In this document: in pieces, positions 48,153-57,138 of the stretch | How the letters are laid out: each line of letters starts with the position of its first letter | Numbering within the stretch: the first letter of the stretch is position 1 | Assembly: GCA_017436785.1 (NCBI GenBank) | Contig: JAFSCK010000163.1 | Span: forward strand, 1 to 64,000 | Source: Oscillospiraceae bacterium | GTDB taxonomy: Bacteria > Bacillota > Clostridia > Oscillospirales > Oscillospiraceae | Length of the DNA stretch: 64,000 nt | Reading direction: 5' to 3' | The notes under the pieces: generated by a model | What the model was told of the DNA's origin: nothing | The model's database searches: none | Seen by the model: the letters and a program-made list of their open reading frames with translations, nothing else | Program-made: the position numbers and the translations under genes

Positions 48153-49364
48153 ATGACAATTGGAATCATTGGCGGCGGCGCGTCCGGCATGGCGGCAGCG
48201 CTGGCTGCGTCGGAAAACAAAGAAGCGCAGATCGTTCTGATGGAACGGCAGGCCCGGGTAGGCCGGAAATTACAGGCCACCGGCAATGGCCGCTGTAATT
48301 TGACCAATCTCCATGCAGTGCAAGGCGGCTATCACGGTGAGGACGCTTCCTTTACAAATTATGCCATCTCCCGGTTTGATCCGGAAAAGACACTGGTATG
48401 GTTCCGCTCGCTGGGCCTCTTCACCGTGGCGGAGGAAAGCGGAAGGGTCTATCCCTACTCCGATCAGGCCAATTCCGTGGTGGATGTGCTGCGCTTTGCG
48501 CTGGAAAAGCCAAACATCTCTGTAAAACTGGGCTTTGAAGTGGAGAAAGTAAAGAAAACGGCTTCCGGTTTTCGGGTGGAATCCAAAGAGGAAGCTTTGG
48601 ATTTCGACAAGCTCATCATCGCCTGCGGCGGCCTCGCGGGTACCAAGCTGGGCGGCACCATGTCCGGCTACAAGCTGCTGCGTTCCCTTGGACATAAATG
48701 CACCAAGCTGCGCCCAACCCTTGTGCAGCTGAAATCCGGATGGAACGGTGTGGCGGCACTGAAAGGCGTTCGCGCCAACTGTCATGCAGCGATTTATCAT
48801 AATGGAGTGCTGTTCTCCCAAAGCACCGGAGAACTCCAGTTCACAGAGTACGGTCTTTCCGGTCCTGTGATTTTTGAGGTGAGCCGAGATGCCTGTCAGG
48901 GTGGGGGAGTATGGCTGTGTCGGTTGGATTTTCTTCCGGAAATTCCTGAGGAGGATGTGCTGCGGGAATTGCTGCGCCGCCGGGAAACGCAGCTGCCTGC
49001 CTCAGAGCTGCTGACGGGCATTCTCCATAACCGTCTGGGCCGGGTCCTGACCCAAGCAGCAGGAATCAGTGGAAACCGTATGATCGCAGAGCTTTCCGAC
49101 TATGAACTGACCCAGCTGGCAAAGCTGACAAAAGCTTTTGAGGTTTCCTTGACGGAGCCCTTGGGTATGGACAGTGCACAAGTCACAGCAGGCGGCATCG
49201 TGACAGCAGATTTTGATGAAACGACCATGCAGAGCCGCATCGTTCCCGGCCTTTATGCCTGCGGCGAGGTGCTGGATATTGACGGCGACTGCGGCGGCTA
49301 TAATTTACAATGGGCATGGAGCTCCGGGTATCTCGCGGGAGCCCATGCAGGAGGACTTACATGA
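48153..49364 (+). CDS. HI0933/BaiN-like flavoprotein
   Basis: 403 residues. The N-terminal FAD-binding Rossmann motif GGGASGMAAALAA (7-19), the family block GRKLQATGNGRCNLTN (37-52), and a C-terminal FAD closure (CGEVLDIDGDCGGYNLQWAW) are intact. These are NAD(P)/FAD oxidoreductases of mostly unknown substrate; one relative, BaiN, acts in bile-acid 7-dehydroxylation, but that activity cannot be assumed. Its stop overlaps the next start (ATGA). Confidence 0.93.
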   Translation: MTIGIIGGGASGMAAALAASENKEAQIVLMERQARVGRKLQATGNGRCNLTNLHAVQGGYHGEDASFTNYAISRFDPEKTLVWFRSLGLFTVAEESGRVYPYSDQANSVVDVLRFALEKPNISVKLGFEVEKVKKTASGFRVESKEEALDFDKLIIACGGLAGTKLGGTMSGYKLLRSLGHKCTKLRPTLVQLKSGWNGVAALKGVRANCHAAIYHNGVLFSQSTGELQFTEYGLSGPVIFEVSRDACQGGGVWLCRLDFLPEIPEEDVLRELLRRRETQLPASELLTGILHNRLGRVLTQAAGISGNRMIAELSDYELTQLAKLTKAFEVSLTEPLGMDSAQVTAGGIVTADFDETTMQSRIVPGLYACGEVLDIDGDCGGYNLQWAWSSGYLAGAHAGGLT

Positions 49365-50941
49365 TTCGATTACGGGATATTCCCTTACCCCCGGAGCACA
49401 ACGCACACCAGCTCCAATTTGAAGCAGCCCAGCTGCTGCATGTTTCTAATTCTAAAATCCGCCAGCTGCGCATCGTCCGCCGCAGCGTGGATGCCCGAAA
49501 AAAGCCGGATATCAAGGTGATCTATACCATTGATGTGGCAGTGGAAGGCAATGAGAAGAAGATCCTTCGGGCCAGCGGCTGCAAGCGGGCTTCCATCGCT
49601 CCCGTTTCTTATTATAAGGCACCAAAAAACATCCCCAATCCCGGCAAGCGGCCTGTGGTGGTGGGATTTGGCCCGGCAGGCATGTTTGCAGCCCTGATTT
49701 TGGCCATGGCAGGCTGGAAGCCGCTGGTGCTGGAGCGGGGTGAGGATGCCCAAAGCCGCCATGAAAAGGTGCAGAAGTTCTTTGAAACCGGCATTCTGGA
49801 CACCAGGAGCAATGTCCAGTTTGGTGAGGGCGGAGCCGGTACATTCTCGGATGGTAAGCTGAATACCGGTGTCAATAATCCCCGAATCGGCTGGATCTTG
49901 GAGCAGTTTGTGAAAGCCGGAGCCCGGGAAGACATTCTCTATGATGCCAAGCCCCATGTGGGCACCGATGTTCTTTTGCATGTTGTGCAGAATATCCGCC
50001 AGCGGATCATTGCGCTGGGAGGTGAGGTGCGCTTCAACACGCAAGTCACCGGACTGTGCACGCAAAATGGCCAGCTGACTGGCATAAAAACCGCCGACGG
50101 TGAGCTCATTCCCTGTGACGCAGCGGTGCTGGCTATCGGCCACAGCGCCCGGGATACCTTTGAGATGCTGGATGGCATGGGTATTCCCATGGAGCCAAAG
50201 CCCTTTGCCATGGGTGTCCGCATCGAGCATAAGCAGACCACCGTGGACGAAAGCCAGTATGGCCGGCATGATCCTGTTTTGCCTCCTGCAGACTACAAGC
50301 TGGTGCAGCATCTGGACAATGCCACGGTTTACACCTTCTGTATGTGCCCCGGCGGCCATGTGGTGGCAGCAGCTTCCGAAGAAGGCCGCATCGTCACCAA
50401 CGGCATGAGCAATGCCGACCGAGACGGCGAGAATGCCAACGCCGCTCTTCTTGTAACGGTCAATCCTGCTGATTTCCCTTATGAGGGAACCTTAGGCGGC
50501 ATGCAGTGGCAGCGGGAAATTGAAGAAAAGGCATATCAGATCAGCGGCAGCTACCGGGCCCCGGCCCAGCTGGTGGGAGATTTCCTGAAAAAGATCCCCA
50601 GCACCGGTGTTGGCACCATCCTACCCACTTACCGGCCCGGTGTCCACTGGTGCGACCTGCATGCTGTGCTTCCCAAGAAAATCACCGATTCCATAGCAGA
50701 AGCCTTGCCTCTGCTGAACGGCAAGCTGAGAGGCTTTTCTGCAGAGGATGCGGTGATGACGGCGCCGGAAACCAGAAGCTCTTCTCCTGTCCGCATTCTC
50801 CGGGACGATACTAGGCAGTCTCAGCTGCGGGGCCTGTATCCCACAGGAGAAGGCGCGGGCTATGCCGGCGGCATCATGTCAGCAGCCATCGACGGCATCA
50901 TGACTGCTGAAGCAATTCTGGGGGTCCAATATGACAGATAA
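49361..50941 (+). CDS. FAD-dependent dehydrogenase (COG2509-type)
   Basis: 526 residues. A short N-terminal domain (1-90) is followed by an FAD-binding motif VGFGPAGMFAALILA (about 107-121) and the family block NVQFGEGGAGTFSDGKLNTG. The end (GLYPTGEGAGYAGGIMSAA) binds the cofactor. The substrate is unknown. AGGAGG precedes the ATG, which overlaps the upstream stop, and the 3' end overlaps the CPBP gene by 11 bases: a tight three-gene operon. Confidence 0.92.
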   Translation: MIRLRDIPLPPEHNAHQLQFEAAQLLHVSNSKIRQLRIVRRSVDARKKPDIKVIYTIDVAVEGNEKKILRASGCKRASIAPVSYYKAPKNIPNPGKRPVVVGFGPAGMFAALILAMAGWKPLVLERGEDAQSRHEKVQKFFETGILDTRSNVQFGEGGAGTFSDGKLNTGVNNPRIGWILEQFVKAGAREDILYDAKPHVGTDVLLHVVQNIRQRIIALGGEVRFNTQVTGLCTQNGQLTGIKTADGELIPCDAAVLAIGHSARDTFEMLDGMGIPMEPKPFAMGVRIEHKQTTVDESQYGRHDPVLPPADYKLVQHLDNATVYTFCMCPGGHVVAAASEEGRIVTNGMSNADRDGENANAALLVTVNPADFPYEGTLGGMQWQREIEEKAYQISGSYRAPAQLVGDFLKKIPSTGVGTILPTYRPGVHWCDLHAVLPKKITDSIAEALPLLNGKLRGFSAEDAVMTAPETRSSSPVRILRDDTRQSQLRGLYPTGEGAGYAGGIMSAAIDGIMTAEAILGVQYDR

Positions 50942-51872
50942 ACAGATCAACAAGTGGCTGCGCAGTAGATTTTCTTCGGTGGGATGGGTGCTGATCGGGT
51001 ATTATGCACTGCTGAACCTGTTTGTTATGCTGGAGATCCTGCTGGGTGATCTTATCTGGATGCTCCAGACTTATGCTGGAAAGGCTAGCGCATTCGTTTC
51101 GGAGGAAGCGTGGGGTTACATTGTGTCCATCGCGGTTCTGTTGATCCTGCTGCATGTATGGAAGGGCAGCGATTTCTGGCGGACAGAGGTCCTGCACAGA
51201 GAACGCAGAATGCAGCCCGGGACATTTCTTTGTCTGCTGATACTGAGTGTAGCATCTCAATTGCTGAATAGTTTCTGGATCAGCGGCTTGGAAATGGTGT
51301 TGAATCTTTTCGGACTGTCTGCCATGTGGGTTCTGGAAAGTGTCTCTGGCAGCGCGGATACCTTCAGTATGTTCCTATATGCTTCCATTTTGGCTCCCAT
51401 TGGAGAAGAACTTCTGTTCCGGGGCTACGTTCTGCGGAGTCTGAAGCCCTTCGGCAAGCGGTTTGCCATTTGGGGCAGCGCGATCCTCTTTGGCTTGCTC
51501 CATGGCAATCTGCTGCAGACGCCTTATACGATTTTGATGGGTTTGCTGCTGGGCTACGTGACGGTGGAGTATTCCATTGGCTGGGCGGTGCTGATCCACC
51601 TGTTTAACAATCTGGTGCTGGCGGACCTACTGACACGGCTCACAGCCAATTGGTCAGATGTGGCCTATGGTGTACTGATGACGCTTCTGCTGTGGGGCAG
51701 TTTCCTGCTGGGACTGGGGATCCTGATCCGGCACCGAGAGAGTATTCGGGATTACCGAAACAGCGAATGGATCGATAAACGGGTCGTGAAATGGTTTTTT
51801 CTCAATCCCGGTGTATTGGTGCTGACTGCCATTGCGCTGGTGAATATGGTATCGCTGCTGTTTGTATCATAA
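50931..51872 (+). CDS. CPBP-family intramembrane metalloprotease
   Basis: 313 residues with about eight membrane helices. The protease motifs are present: GEELLFRGYVL (EExxxR), FGLLHGN and HLFNNLV. CPBP (Abi/CAAX) proteins cleave prenylated or other membrane peptides; bacterial members often confer bacteriocin self-immunity. The substrate is unknown. Its start lies inside the preceding flavoprotein gene. Confidence 0.92.
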   Translation: MTDKQINKWLRSRFSSVGWVLIGYYALLNLFVMLEILLGDLIWMLQTYAGKASAFVSEEAWGYIVSIAVLLILLHVWKGSDFWRTEVLHRERRMQPGTFLCLLILSVASQLLNSFWISGLEMVLNLFGLSAMWVLESVSGSADTFSMFLYASILAPIGEELLFRGYVLRSLKPFGKRFAIWGSAILFGLLHGNLLQTPYTILMGLLLGYVTVEYSIGWAVLIHLFNNLVLADLLTRLTANWSDVAYGVLMTLLLWGSFLLGLGILIRHRESIRDYRNSEWIDKRVVKWFFLNPGVLVLTAIALVNMVSLLFVS

Positions 51873-51874
51873 AT

Positions 51875-51906
51875 ATTTAGGGCGGGAATACATTCCCGCC
51901 CTAAAT
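51875..51906. terminator. GGGCGGG palindrome, bidirectional terminator
   Basis: ATTTAGGGCGGGAAT and ATTCCCGCCCTAAAT pair perfectly between two convergent genes. It is a member of the dispersed GGGCGGG family. Confidence 0.88.
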
Positions 51907-51910
51907 GCTT

Positions 51911-52183
51911 TTATTGTAAAAATATGACGCCCCATACAACAGCCACCACTTGCAGAGCAAGGATCAGCGGCATCCCCAGTGTAAAGGTAAGATGCTGGGT
52001 TTTGTGCCGAACAAGATACATGCCCAGAAGGCTGCCGATGCTGCCGCCCAGTGCGGCAACGAGGAATAATGTCTTTTCCGGAATCCGCCAGAGATTTTTC
52101 TTCGCTTTAAACTTGTCCACAAGCATAAGCCCAAAGCCTGCCGCATTGATTAGAAGCAGGTAAAGAAGGAGAAGATTCTGCAT
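51911..52183 (-). CDS. DUF1294-family small membrane protein
   Basis: 90 residues with three membrane helices and the conserved middle VDKFKAKKNLWRIPEKTL, then GGSIGSLLGMYLVRHKT. The function is unknown. A GAAAGGAT-like site precedes the ATG. It is divergent from the lipoprotein gene at 52212. Confidence 0.9.
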   Translation of the reverse strand: MQNLLLLYLLLINAAGFGLMLVDKFKAKKNLWRIPEKTLFLVAALGGSIGSLLGMYLVRHKTQHLTFTLGMPLILALQVVAVVWGVIFLQ

Positions 52184-52211
52184 TGAGAAGATCCTTTCAG
52201 GAGGGATGGGT

Positions 52212-52703
52212 ATGAAATTCTACTGTTTACTGGTGATCCTACCGCTGCTGCTGTGCGGCTGTGGTGCAGAGGAAACCTTTGAAACCATTGCTGACGAGGT
52301 AGTGGCTCCGGTTATGGCCCAGCCGCGGCAAATTTCCGTCCGGTTGCCGGACAATGCGGTGGCTCCGGTGCTGGAAAGTGACAGCCGGCAAATCTATATG
52401 AGTGACCATTATGAGATCACCGTGGAGACCCTGTCGGCCGGGGATCTGAATGCTACGGTTCAGACCCTGAGCGGCTATACAAAAGACCAGCTTACTCTGG
52501 TGGAAACCCAAAGCGGTGATATCAAGCGCTATGACTTCGTATGGGTGTCCGCAGGAGAAGCAGGAGAGCGCCTTGGCCGGGGCGTGATTCTGGATGATGG
52601 GCAGTATCACTACTGCATGAGCGCCCTGCGGGATGATGGAGAAAGCCAAATCGTTTGGAGTGAGGTGTTTCAGTCTTTTCGTTTGACGGAAAATGAATTT
52701 TAG
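52212..52703 (+). CDS. predicted lipoprotein, 163 residues
   Basis: A short signal with lipobox LLLCGCG predicts a lipid-anchored Cys near residue 16. The mature part is acidic and beta-rich (VRLPDNAVAPVLES, then YDFVWVSAGEAGERL); no named family is certain. AGGAGG at 52199-52204 fits the ATG at 52212, not the ATG at 52206, which is only two bases away from it. It converges with and overlaps the next gene by four bases. Confidence 0.8.
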   Translation: MKFYCLLVILPLLLCGCGAEETFETIADEVVAPVMAQPRQISVRLPDNAVAPVLESDSRQIYMSDHYEITVETLSAGDLNATVQTLSGYTKDQLTLVETQSGDIKRYDFVWVSAGEAGERLGRGVILDDGQYHYCMSALRDDGESQIVWSEVFQSFRLTENEF

Positions 52704-53323
52704 TGATACTCAGTAATAGAGCCGTCGGTTCCTACAAGAATCATGTCAATGGTGGTTCGCGCTTTTGCTAATGCAGGGAGCCTGTCCCACAATTTTCGAT
52801 ATTGCGGCATATCCGGAAATACGATGGTATAGCGGGCATTAGGGTCATCCATTCGCTGAAGCGTTTCTCCCAGAATCCCAATAAAATAGTTTACACGCAT
52901 GGGAGGGCGTGAACCGGGACCTTTTATTTCGATAAGCCAGCGTACACCATCCTTATGGGCATCAATGTCAACGCCGGGATTGTGCCCCCATGCAACTTTT
53001 GCGGTCCATCCGTTTTGGGTAAGATAATCATATAGGATATACTTGATATCTTCTTCCTGCAACGGCTCACCGTTGGATATGGATGGCTTTTCTATAGGCT
53101 GCTCTTGTATAGGTCGTGCTTCGATAGGTGTACAGCCGAGATAGTTGCCGATATAGTCCGACTTTTGTGGGTTCGCCATTCTAATGATAAACCCCTGTTT
53201 TTCCAAACTTCTGCATGTCCGGTTGACCTGCTGATGAATTTTGGCCAATGCTTTCGCAATTTCTGCATCTGTAGCACCCGGAAACTGGCTGATGTAGGAT
53301 AAAATATCATCTTTTAGTGACAT
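52700..53323 (-). CDS. winged-helix plus PD-(D/E)XK nuclease-like protein
   Basis: 207 residues. The N-terminal winged helix (about 5-55, MarR-like: TDAEIAKALAKIHQQVNRTCRSLEKQG pattern) is followed by a linker (65-90) and a C-terminal nuclease-like fold with Asp119/Asp121 (GVDIDA), then Glu132-Ile-Lys134 (LIEIKG). This D...ExK arrangement is the PD-(D/E)XK active site of restriction-type and repair nucleases. AGGAG precedes the ATG at 53323. It lies 20 bases downstream of a WYL regulator gene on the same strand. Activity is inferred. Confidence 0.75.
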   Translation of the reverse strand: MSLKDDILSYISQFPGATDAEIAKALAKIHQQVNRTCRSLEKQGFIIRMANPQKSDYIGNYLGCTPIEARPIQEQPIEKPSISNGEPLQEEDIKYILYDYLTQNGWTAKVAWGHNPGVDIDAHKDGVRWLIEIKGPGSRPPMRVNYFIGILGETLQRMDDPNARYTIVFPDMPQYRKLWDRLPALAKARTTIDMILVGTDGSITEYH

Positions 53324-53343
53324 AAAACACTCCTGTAATAGTG

Positions 53344-54324
53344 TTATTGATACTGCGCCAAGGCCTCCGTGCACATGGCCTTGCAGGCATCCACCACGCT
53401 CTGAGGATGCAGCACCTTGGCCTTAGCGCCGAAGCCAATGACCCAGCTTAGGAACATGGGGGAAACAGCTACGTTGACGGTGAAGACAAAATGCTCGTCC
53501 CCGTCGGGGATCAGCATAGTATCCCGGCCAAAACGGTCCATGACCACATTGATGAGGCTGCGGTGGAAGCGCAGCTTTACCGTAGCGGTCTCGCCGGAAT
53601 ACATCTGGAACAGCCGGTTGGCATGCTCCACCAATGCTTTTCCAGTCAGTTCGGGGCAGGGGGTACGGGGTTCTTCTGTCAAAGAAATATCACTCATCCG
53701 GTCCACCCGGTAGGAGGTAACACCGTGGCGGTCAGAGTGGGCCAGCAAATAGCAGTTTTCGTTGTCCTGACACAGGCCGTAAGGGCTGGCAACATACTCT
53801 TTATCCCGGTATTTCCGGCTGCCGTCAATGGCCCAGTCAAAATAGCGGAAGGTGATCTGTTTGTTTTGGGCAATGGCATCCTGAATGGCATCTACATTAT
53901 AATAAATGGTCTCATTCATGCTTTTGACCCGGCCGCTGACCAGCACATCCCGGCGCATAAGCCGGGCATCGTAAACACTGCACTGGCTGCACAGCTTTTC
54001 AATCAGTTCCCGGGATTTTTTCTCTGTAAGAAAGCGGCTGGACTGGACAGCATCGATCAGCAGCTTCAGTTCCGGCAGCTCAAAATTCCGGGATGCGATG
54101 TAATAACCGCCGTTCTTGCCGGGAATGGATACGATATCCACACCATAATCGATCAGGGCTGCAATGTCGGAGTACACCGTCTTGCGGTCGCAGACAATAT
54201 TGTGCTGCCGATCCAGCATGGACAGCAGCTCAGATGCTCTCACCGGATGATTCTGGTGAGAGTTTCTTTGTAAATAGTCCAGAATGTAGAAGATCTTCAG
54301 CTTCTGATTGTCAGACTTCGGCAT
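53344..54324 (-). CDS. WYL-domain transcriptional regulator
   Basis: 326 residues. An N-terminal helix-turn-helix (about 5-65, VCDRKTVYSDIAALIDYG) is followed by a WYL ligand-sensing domain (about 140-215, ITFRYFDW...YVASPYGLCQDNENCYLLAH) and a C-terminal WCX-like extension. WYL proteins bind nucleic acid or small ligands and often control DNA repair or phage-defence genes. It heads an operon with the nuclease-like gene and is divergent from endonuclease IV. AGGAGG precedes the ATG. Confidence 0.92.
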   Translation of the reverse strand: MPKSDNQKLKIFYILDYLQRNSHQNHPVRASELLSMLDRQHNIVCDRKTVYSDIAALIDYGVDIVSIPGKNGGYYIASRNFELPELKLLIDAVQSSRFLTEKKSRELIEKLCSQCSVYDARLMRRDVLVSGRVKSMNETIYYNVDAIQDAIAQNKQITFRYFDWAIDGSRKYRDKEYVASPYGLCQDNENCYLLAHSDRHGVTSYRVDRMSDISLTEEPRTPCPELTGKALVEHANRLFQMYSGETATVKLRFHRSLINVVMDRFGRDTMLIPDGDEHFVFTVNVAVSPMFLSWVIGFGAKAKVLHPQSVVDACKAMCTEALAQYQ

Positions 54325-54389
54325 GAATATCCCTCCTGCGGCATTTTTTTTATTATAGCACAGATCGGGAAGGGGAGAAAAGAGGGAAT

Positions 54390-54418
54390 TTGCATTTTTC
54401 CTGCAAATGTGCTATAAT
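54390..54418 (+). promoter_or_regulatory. sigma-A promoter for the endonuclease IV gene
   Basis: TTGCAT (54390-54395), 17-bp spacer, TATAAT (54413-54418). Confidence 0.88.
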
Positions 54419-54439
54419 ATCCAAAAAGGAGTGATTATT

Positions 54440-55267
54440 TTGGGTTATTTTGGCTGTCATCTGTCAGCATCCGGCGGAAACACCGCCATGGTAAAAATGG
54501 CCCTGTCCATTGGGGCCAATACCTTCGCCTTTTTTACCCGGAATCCTCGGGGAAGTAAGGCGAAAAAGGAGGATCCGGCAGACGCGGCAAGGGCCGTGCG
54601 GCTGCTGGAGAAACATAATTTTGGAAAGCTGGTGGCCCACGGTGCCTACACCATGAACTTGTGTACTGCGGACCCGGAGGCCCGAGCCTTTGCTGCGGAA
54701 GTGCTGGAGGATGACCTGCGCCGTATGGCAGCTCTGCCGGGTAACTTCTACAATTTCCATCCCGGCAGCCATGTAGGACAGGGGCTGGATGCGGGCATCG
54801 AATACATATCCGATGCACTGAAAAAGGCCCTGCGGCATGACTATCCGGTGACGGTGCTGCTGGAAACCATGGCAGGAAAAGGCAGTGAGATCGGCGGAAA
54901 ATTTGAGGAGTTGAAAGCAATTCTGGATGCCGTGGGCAATGCCAATGTGGGCGTTTGTCTGGACACCTGTCATATTTACGACGGCGGCTATGACATTGTG
55001 GACGATCTGGATGGGGTCCTTTCAGAATTTGACCGGATCATTGGCTTGGACAGGCTGTGTGCCCTGCACTTAAACGACAGCAAAAATCCCTTTGCCAGCC
55101 ATAAGGACCGCCATGAACTGCTGGGACAGGGAAGTCTGGGATTGGAAACTTTCCGCAGTATCGTCAATCACCCCAGCTTGAAGGACAAGCCTATGATCTT
55201 GGAGACCCCCAACGAACTGCCGGGCTATCAGAAGGAGATCGTCCTGCTTAGAGCGATGGAAAAATAA
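54440..55267 (+). CDS. nfo: deoxyribonuclease IV (AP endonuclease, Nfo family)
   Basis: 275 residues, a TIM barrel with tri-zinc ligands: His in LVAHGAY and NFHPGSHVG, Glu in LLETMAG, Asp/His in CLDTCHIYDGG, His in LHLNDSK, and a final Glu in ILETPNE. It incises abasic sites in base-excision repair. The TTG start is chosen because AAAGGAG lies eight bases upstream; an in-frame GTG at 54431 overlaps the ribosome site. Confidence 0.94.
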   Translation: MGYFGCHLSASGGNTAMVKMALSIGANTFAFFTRNPRGSKAKKEDPADAARAVRLLEKHNFGKLVAHGAYTMNLCTADPEARAFAAEVLEDDLRRMAALPGNFYNFHPGSHVGQGLDAGIEYISDALKKALRHDYPVTVLLETMAGKGSEIGGKFEELKAILDAVGNANVGVCLDTCHIYDGGYDIVDDLDGVLSEFDRIIGLDRLCALHLNDSKNPFASHKDRHELLGQGSLGLETFRSIVNHPSLKDKPMILETPNELPGYQKEIVLLRAMEK

Positions 55268-55297
55268 ATGGTAGGGTGGTTTGCTTTCAAGCCACCG

Positions 55298-55333
55298 CAG
55301 CAGGCTGAAGGCAGCCCGTCCTGCTGTGTTTTT
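55298..55333 (+). terminator. terminator after nfo
   Basis: CAGCAGG and CCTGCTG pair around a 15-base loop, followed by TGTTTTT. A second small hairpin (GTGGTTTG/CAAGCCAC) precedes it. Confidence 0.7.
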
Positions 55334-55416
55334 AATAATCTTAAGAAAATGTTCATTTGACATCCGGGAAAAAGTATGTCATTTTAATAGAAAACTGTAC
55401 GAAAGGATGTGAGATC

Positions 55417-57138
55417 GTGGAGGAAACTTTAATTGCCTTGTTTGCAGACAGGGCGGCGGTTGCCGGGGAATATGTAGATTTTCTGCGTCTTGCGGCACCG
55501 GCACTGACGCTGCTTCTGCTGCTGCGCTGCTGCCTCCCGCTCCTGACCTTTAAACGGGAACCGGAGATCTGGGCGTGGCTGAACATGTCCGATGGCGCCC
55601 AGATCCCCATTACCCACTGGGAAAATGTGCTGGGCCGCAGCAAAAGCTGTGATGTGACTATTCAGTTTCCCTCAGTATCCCGCAATCACGCGGTTCTGAC
55701 CCGGTATGATGACGGAAGCTGGACCATCAGCGATGTGGGCTCCAAAAGCGGAACCTTTGTCAATGACCGCCCGGTTCAAATCTGCGCTTTGAAAAATACG
55801 GACCGCATCAATATCGGCGGCGTGGAGATGCAGCTGCAGCCCATTACGCTGCGGCAGGAGGTCCGGCAGGCAGAGCTTCGGACCAAGGCTGCCAGCGGCT
55901 GGGATACCCTGATCAATCTTATGATGCTGACCCTTTTGCAGTGCATGATGCTGCTTGGCTTCCTGCTGAGAGGGGAGCGGACGGACATTGTCAGCATTTT
56001 TCAGGGCTTTGCCGGGATGATGCTATGTCAGTGGCTGCTATACCTGTTTTACATAATGATCCGGCGAAAATCCTTCGAGGTGGAGACCATTGCCTTTTTC
56101 CTTTCCACCATGGGTATGGCGGCCATCGCCACGGTAAAGCCCGGAGAGACAGTGAAGCAGCTGTTTGCCCTGATCTTAGGCATGGTGATCTTCCTGATCC
56201 TTGGCTGGTCTCTGCGGGATCTTGAGCGGGCAAAAAAGGTCCGCTATCTGGCAGTGATTGCCGGCGTGGGTTTTCTTGTGATTACATTACTTTTTGGCAC
56301 GGAATACTATGGAGCCAAAAACTGGCTGATCCTAGGCGGCATGTCCCTGCAGCCTTCGGAATTGAGTAAGGTCTGCTTCGTTTTTGCCGGTGCCTCCACC
56401 ATGGACCGGATCATGACCAAGCGAAATCTGGTGCTGTTTATTGCCTACTCCGTGCTGATCTGCGGTCTGCTTGCGCTGATGAATGACTTTGGTACGGCGC
56501 TGATCTTTTTCTGTGCCTTCCTTGTGATCGCTTATCTTCGTTCCGGCAGCATGGGCACCGTAGCATTGGCCATTACAGCCTTGGGCTTTGCCGGTGTCAT
56601 CGCCCTAAAGATCGCACCGCATGCCCTGCAGCGCTTTGCTACATGGCGGCATATCTGGGATGACCCGCTGGTAGGCGGCTATCAGCAGACCCGTGCACTG
56701 ATGTGTATTGCGTCCGGCGGCCTCTTCGGCCTTGGCCCGGAGGGAGGTATGCTGCAATATGTGTTTGCGGCAGATTCGGATATTGTTTTTGCAACCATCA
56801 GTGAGGAATGGGGCCTTCTAATGGCGATCATGACGGTGCTGCCTGTTGTGGCGCTGGGCTTTTTTGCCATTCGCACCGCCCGGGTCGCACGAAGCAGCTT
56901 CTATTCCATCGGTGGCTGTACAGCAGCGGCAGTGCTGGTAATCCAGACCATTTTGAATTGTCTGGGTACTCTGGACATTCTGCCCTTCACCGGTGTGACT
57001 TTCCCCTTTGTCAGTAACGGCGGCACCAGCATGATTGGTGCATGGGGCCTGATCGCCTTTGTCAAGGCGGCAGACACCCGGCAGAATGCCAGCTTCGCCG
57101 TTCGGCTGAAAAAGAATAAGAAGGGGGAGAAGGTATGA
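55417..57138 (+). CDS. FHA-domain SEDS glycosyltransferase (FtsW/RodA/SpoVE family)
   Basis: 573 residues. One N-terminal membrane helix (about 25-44), then a cytoplasmic FHA domain with GRS (73-75), SRNH (88-91) and SKSGTFVN (109-116), then a SEDS core of about ten membrane helices with NWLILGG, LQPSELSK, NDFGTAL, GLFGLGPEGG and PFVSNGGTSM. SEDS proteins polymerise lipid II; the FHA domain binds phosphothreonine and would tie it to a Ser/Thr kinase such as PrkC. The start is GTG with AAAGGATG upstream. It overlaps the penicillin-binding protein gene by four bases. Confidence 0.93.
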   Translation: MEETLIALFADRAAVAGEYVDFLRLAAPALTLLLLLRCCLPLLTFKREPEIWAWLNMSDGAQIPITHWENVLGRSKSCDVTIQFPSVSRNHAVLTRYDDGSWTISDVGSKSGTFVNDRPVQICALKNTDRINIGGVEMQLQPITLRQEVRQAELRTKAASGWDTLINLMMLTLLQCMMLLGFLLRGERTDIVSIFQGFAGMMLCQWLLYLFYIMIRRKSFEVETIAFFLSTMGMAAIATVKPGETVKQLFALILGMVIFLILGWSLRDLERAKKVRYLAVIAGVGFLVITLLFGTEYYGAKNWLILGGMSLQPSELSKVCFVFAGASTMDRIMTKRNLVLFIAYSVLICGLLALMNDFGTALIFFCAFLVIAYLRSGSMGTVALAITALGFAGVIALKIAPHALQRFATWRHIWDDPLVGGYQQTRALMCIASGGLFGLGPEGGMLQYVFAADSDIVFATISEEWGLLMAIMTVLPVVALGFFAIRTARVARSSFYSIGGCTAAAVLVIQTILNCLGTLDILPFTGVTFPFVSNGGTSMIGAWGLIAFVKAADTRQNASFAVRLKKNKKGEKV

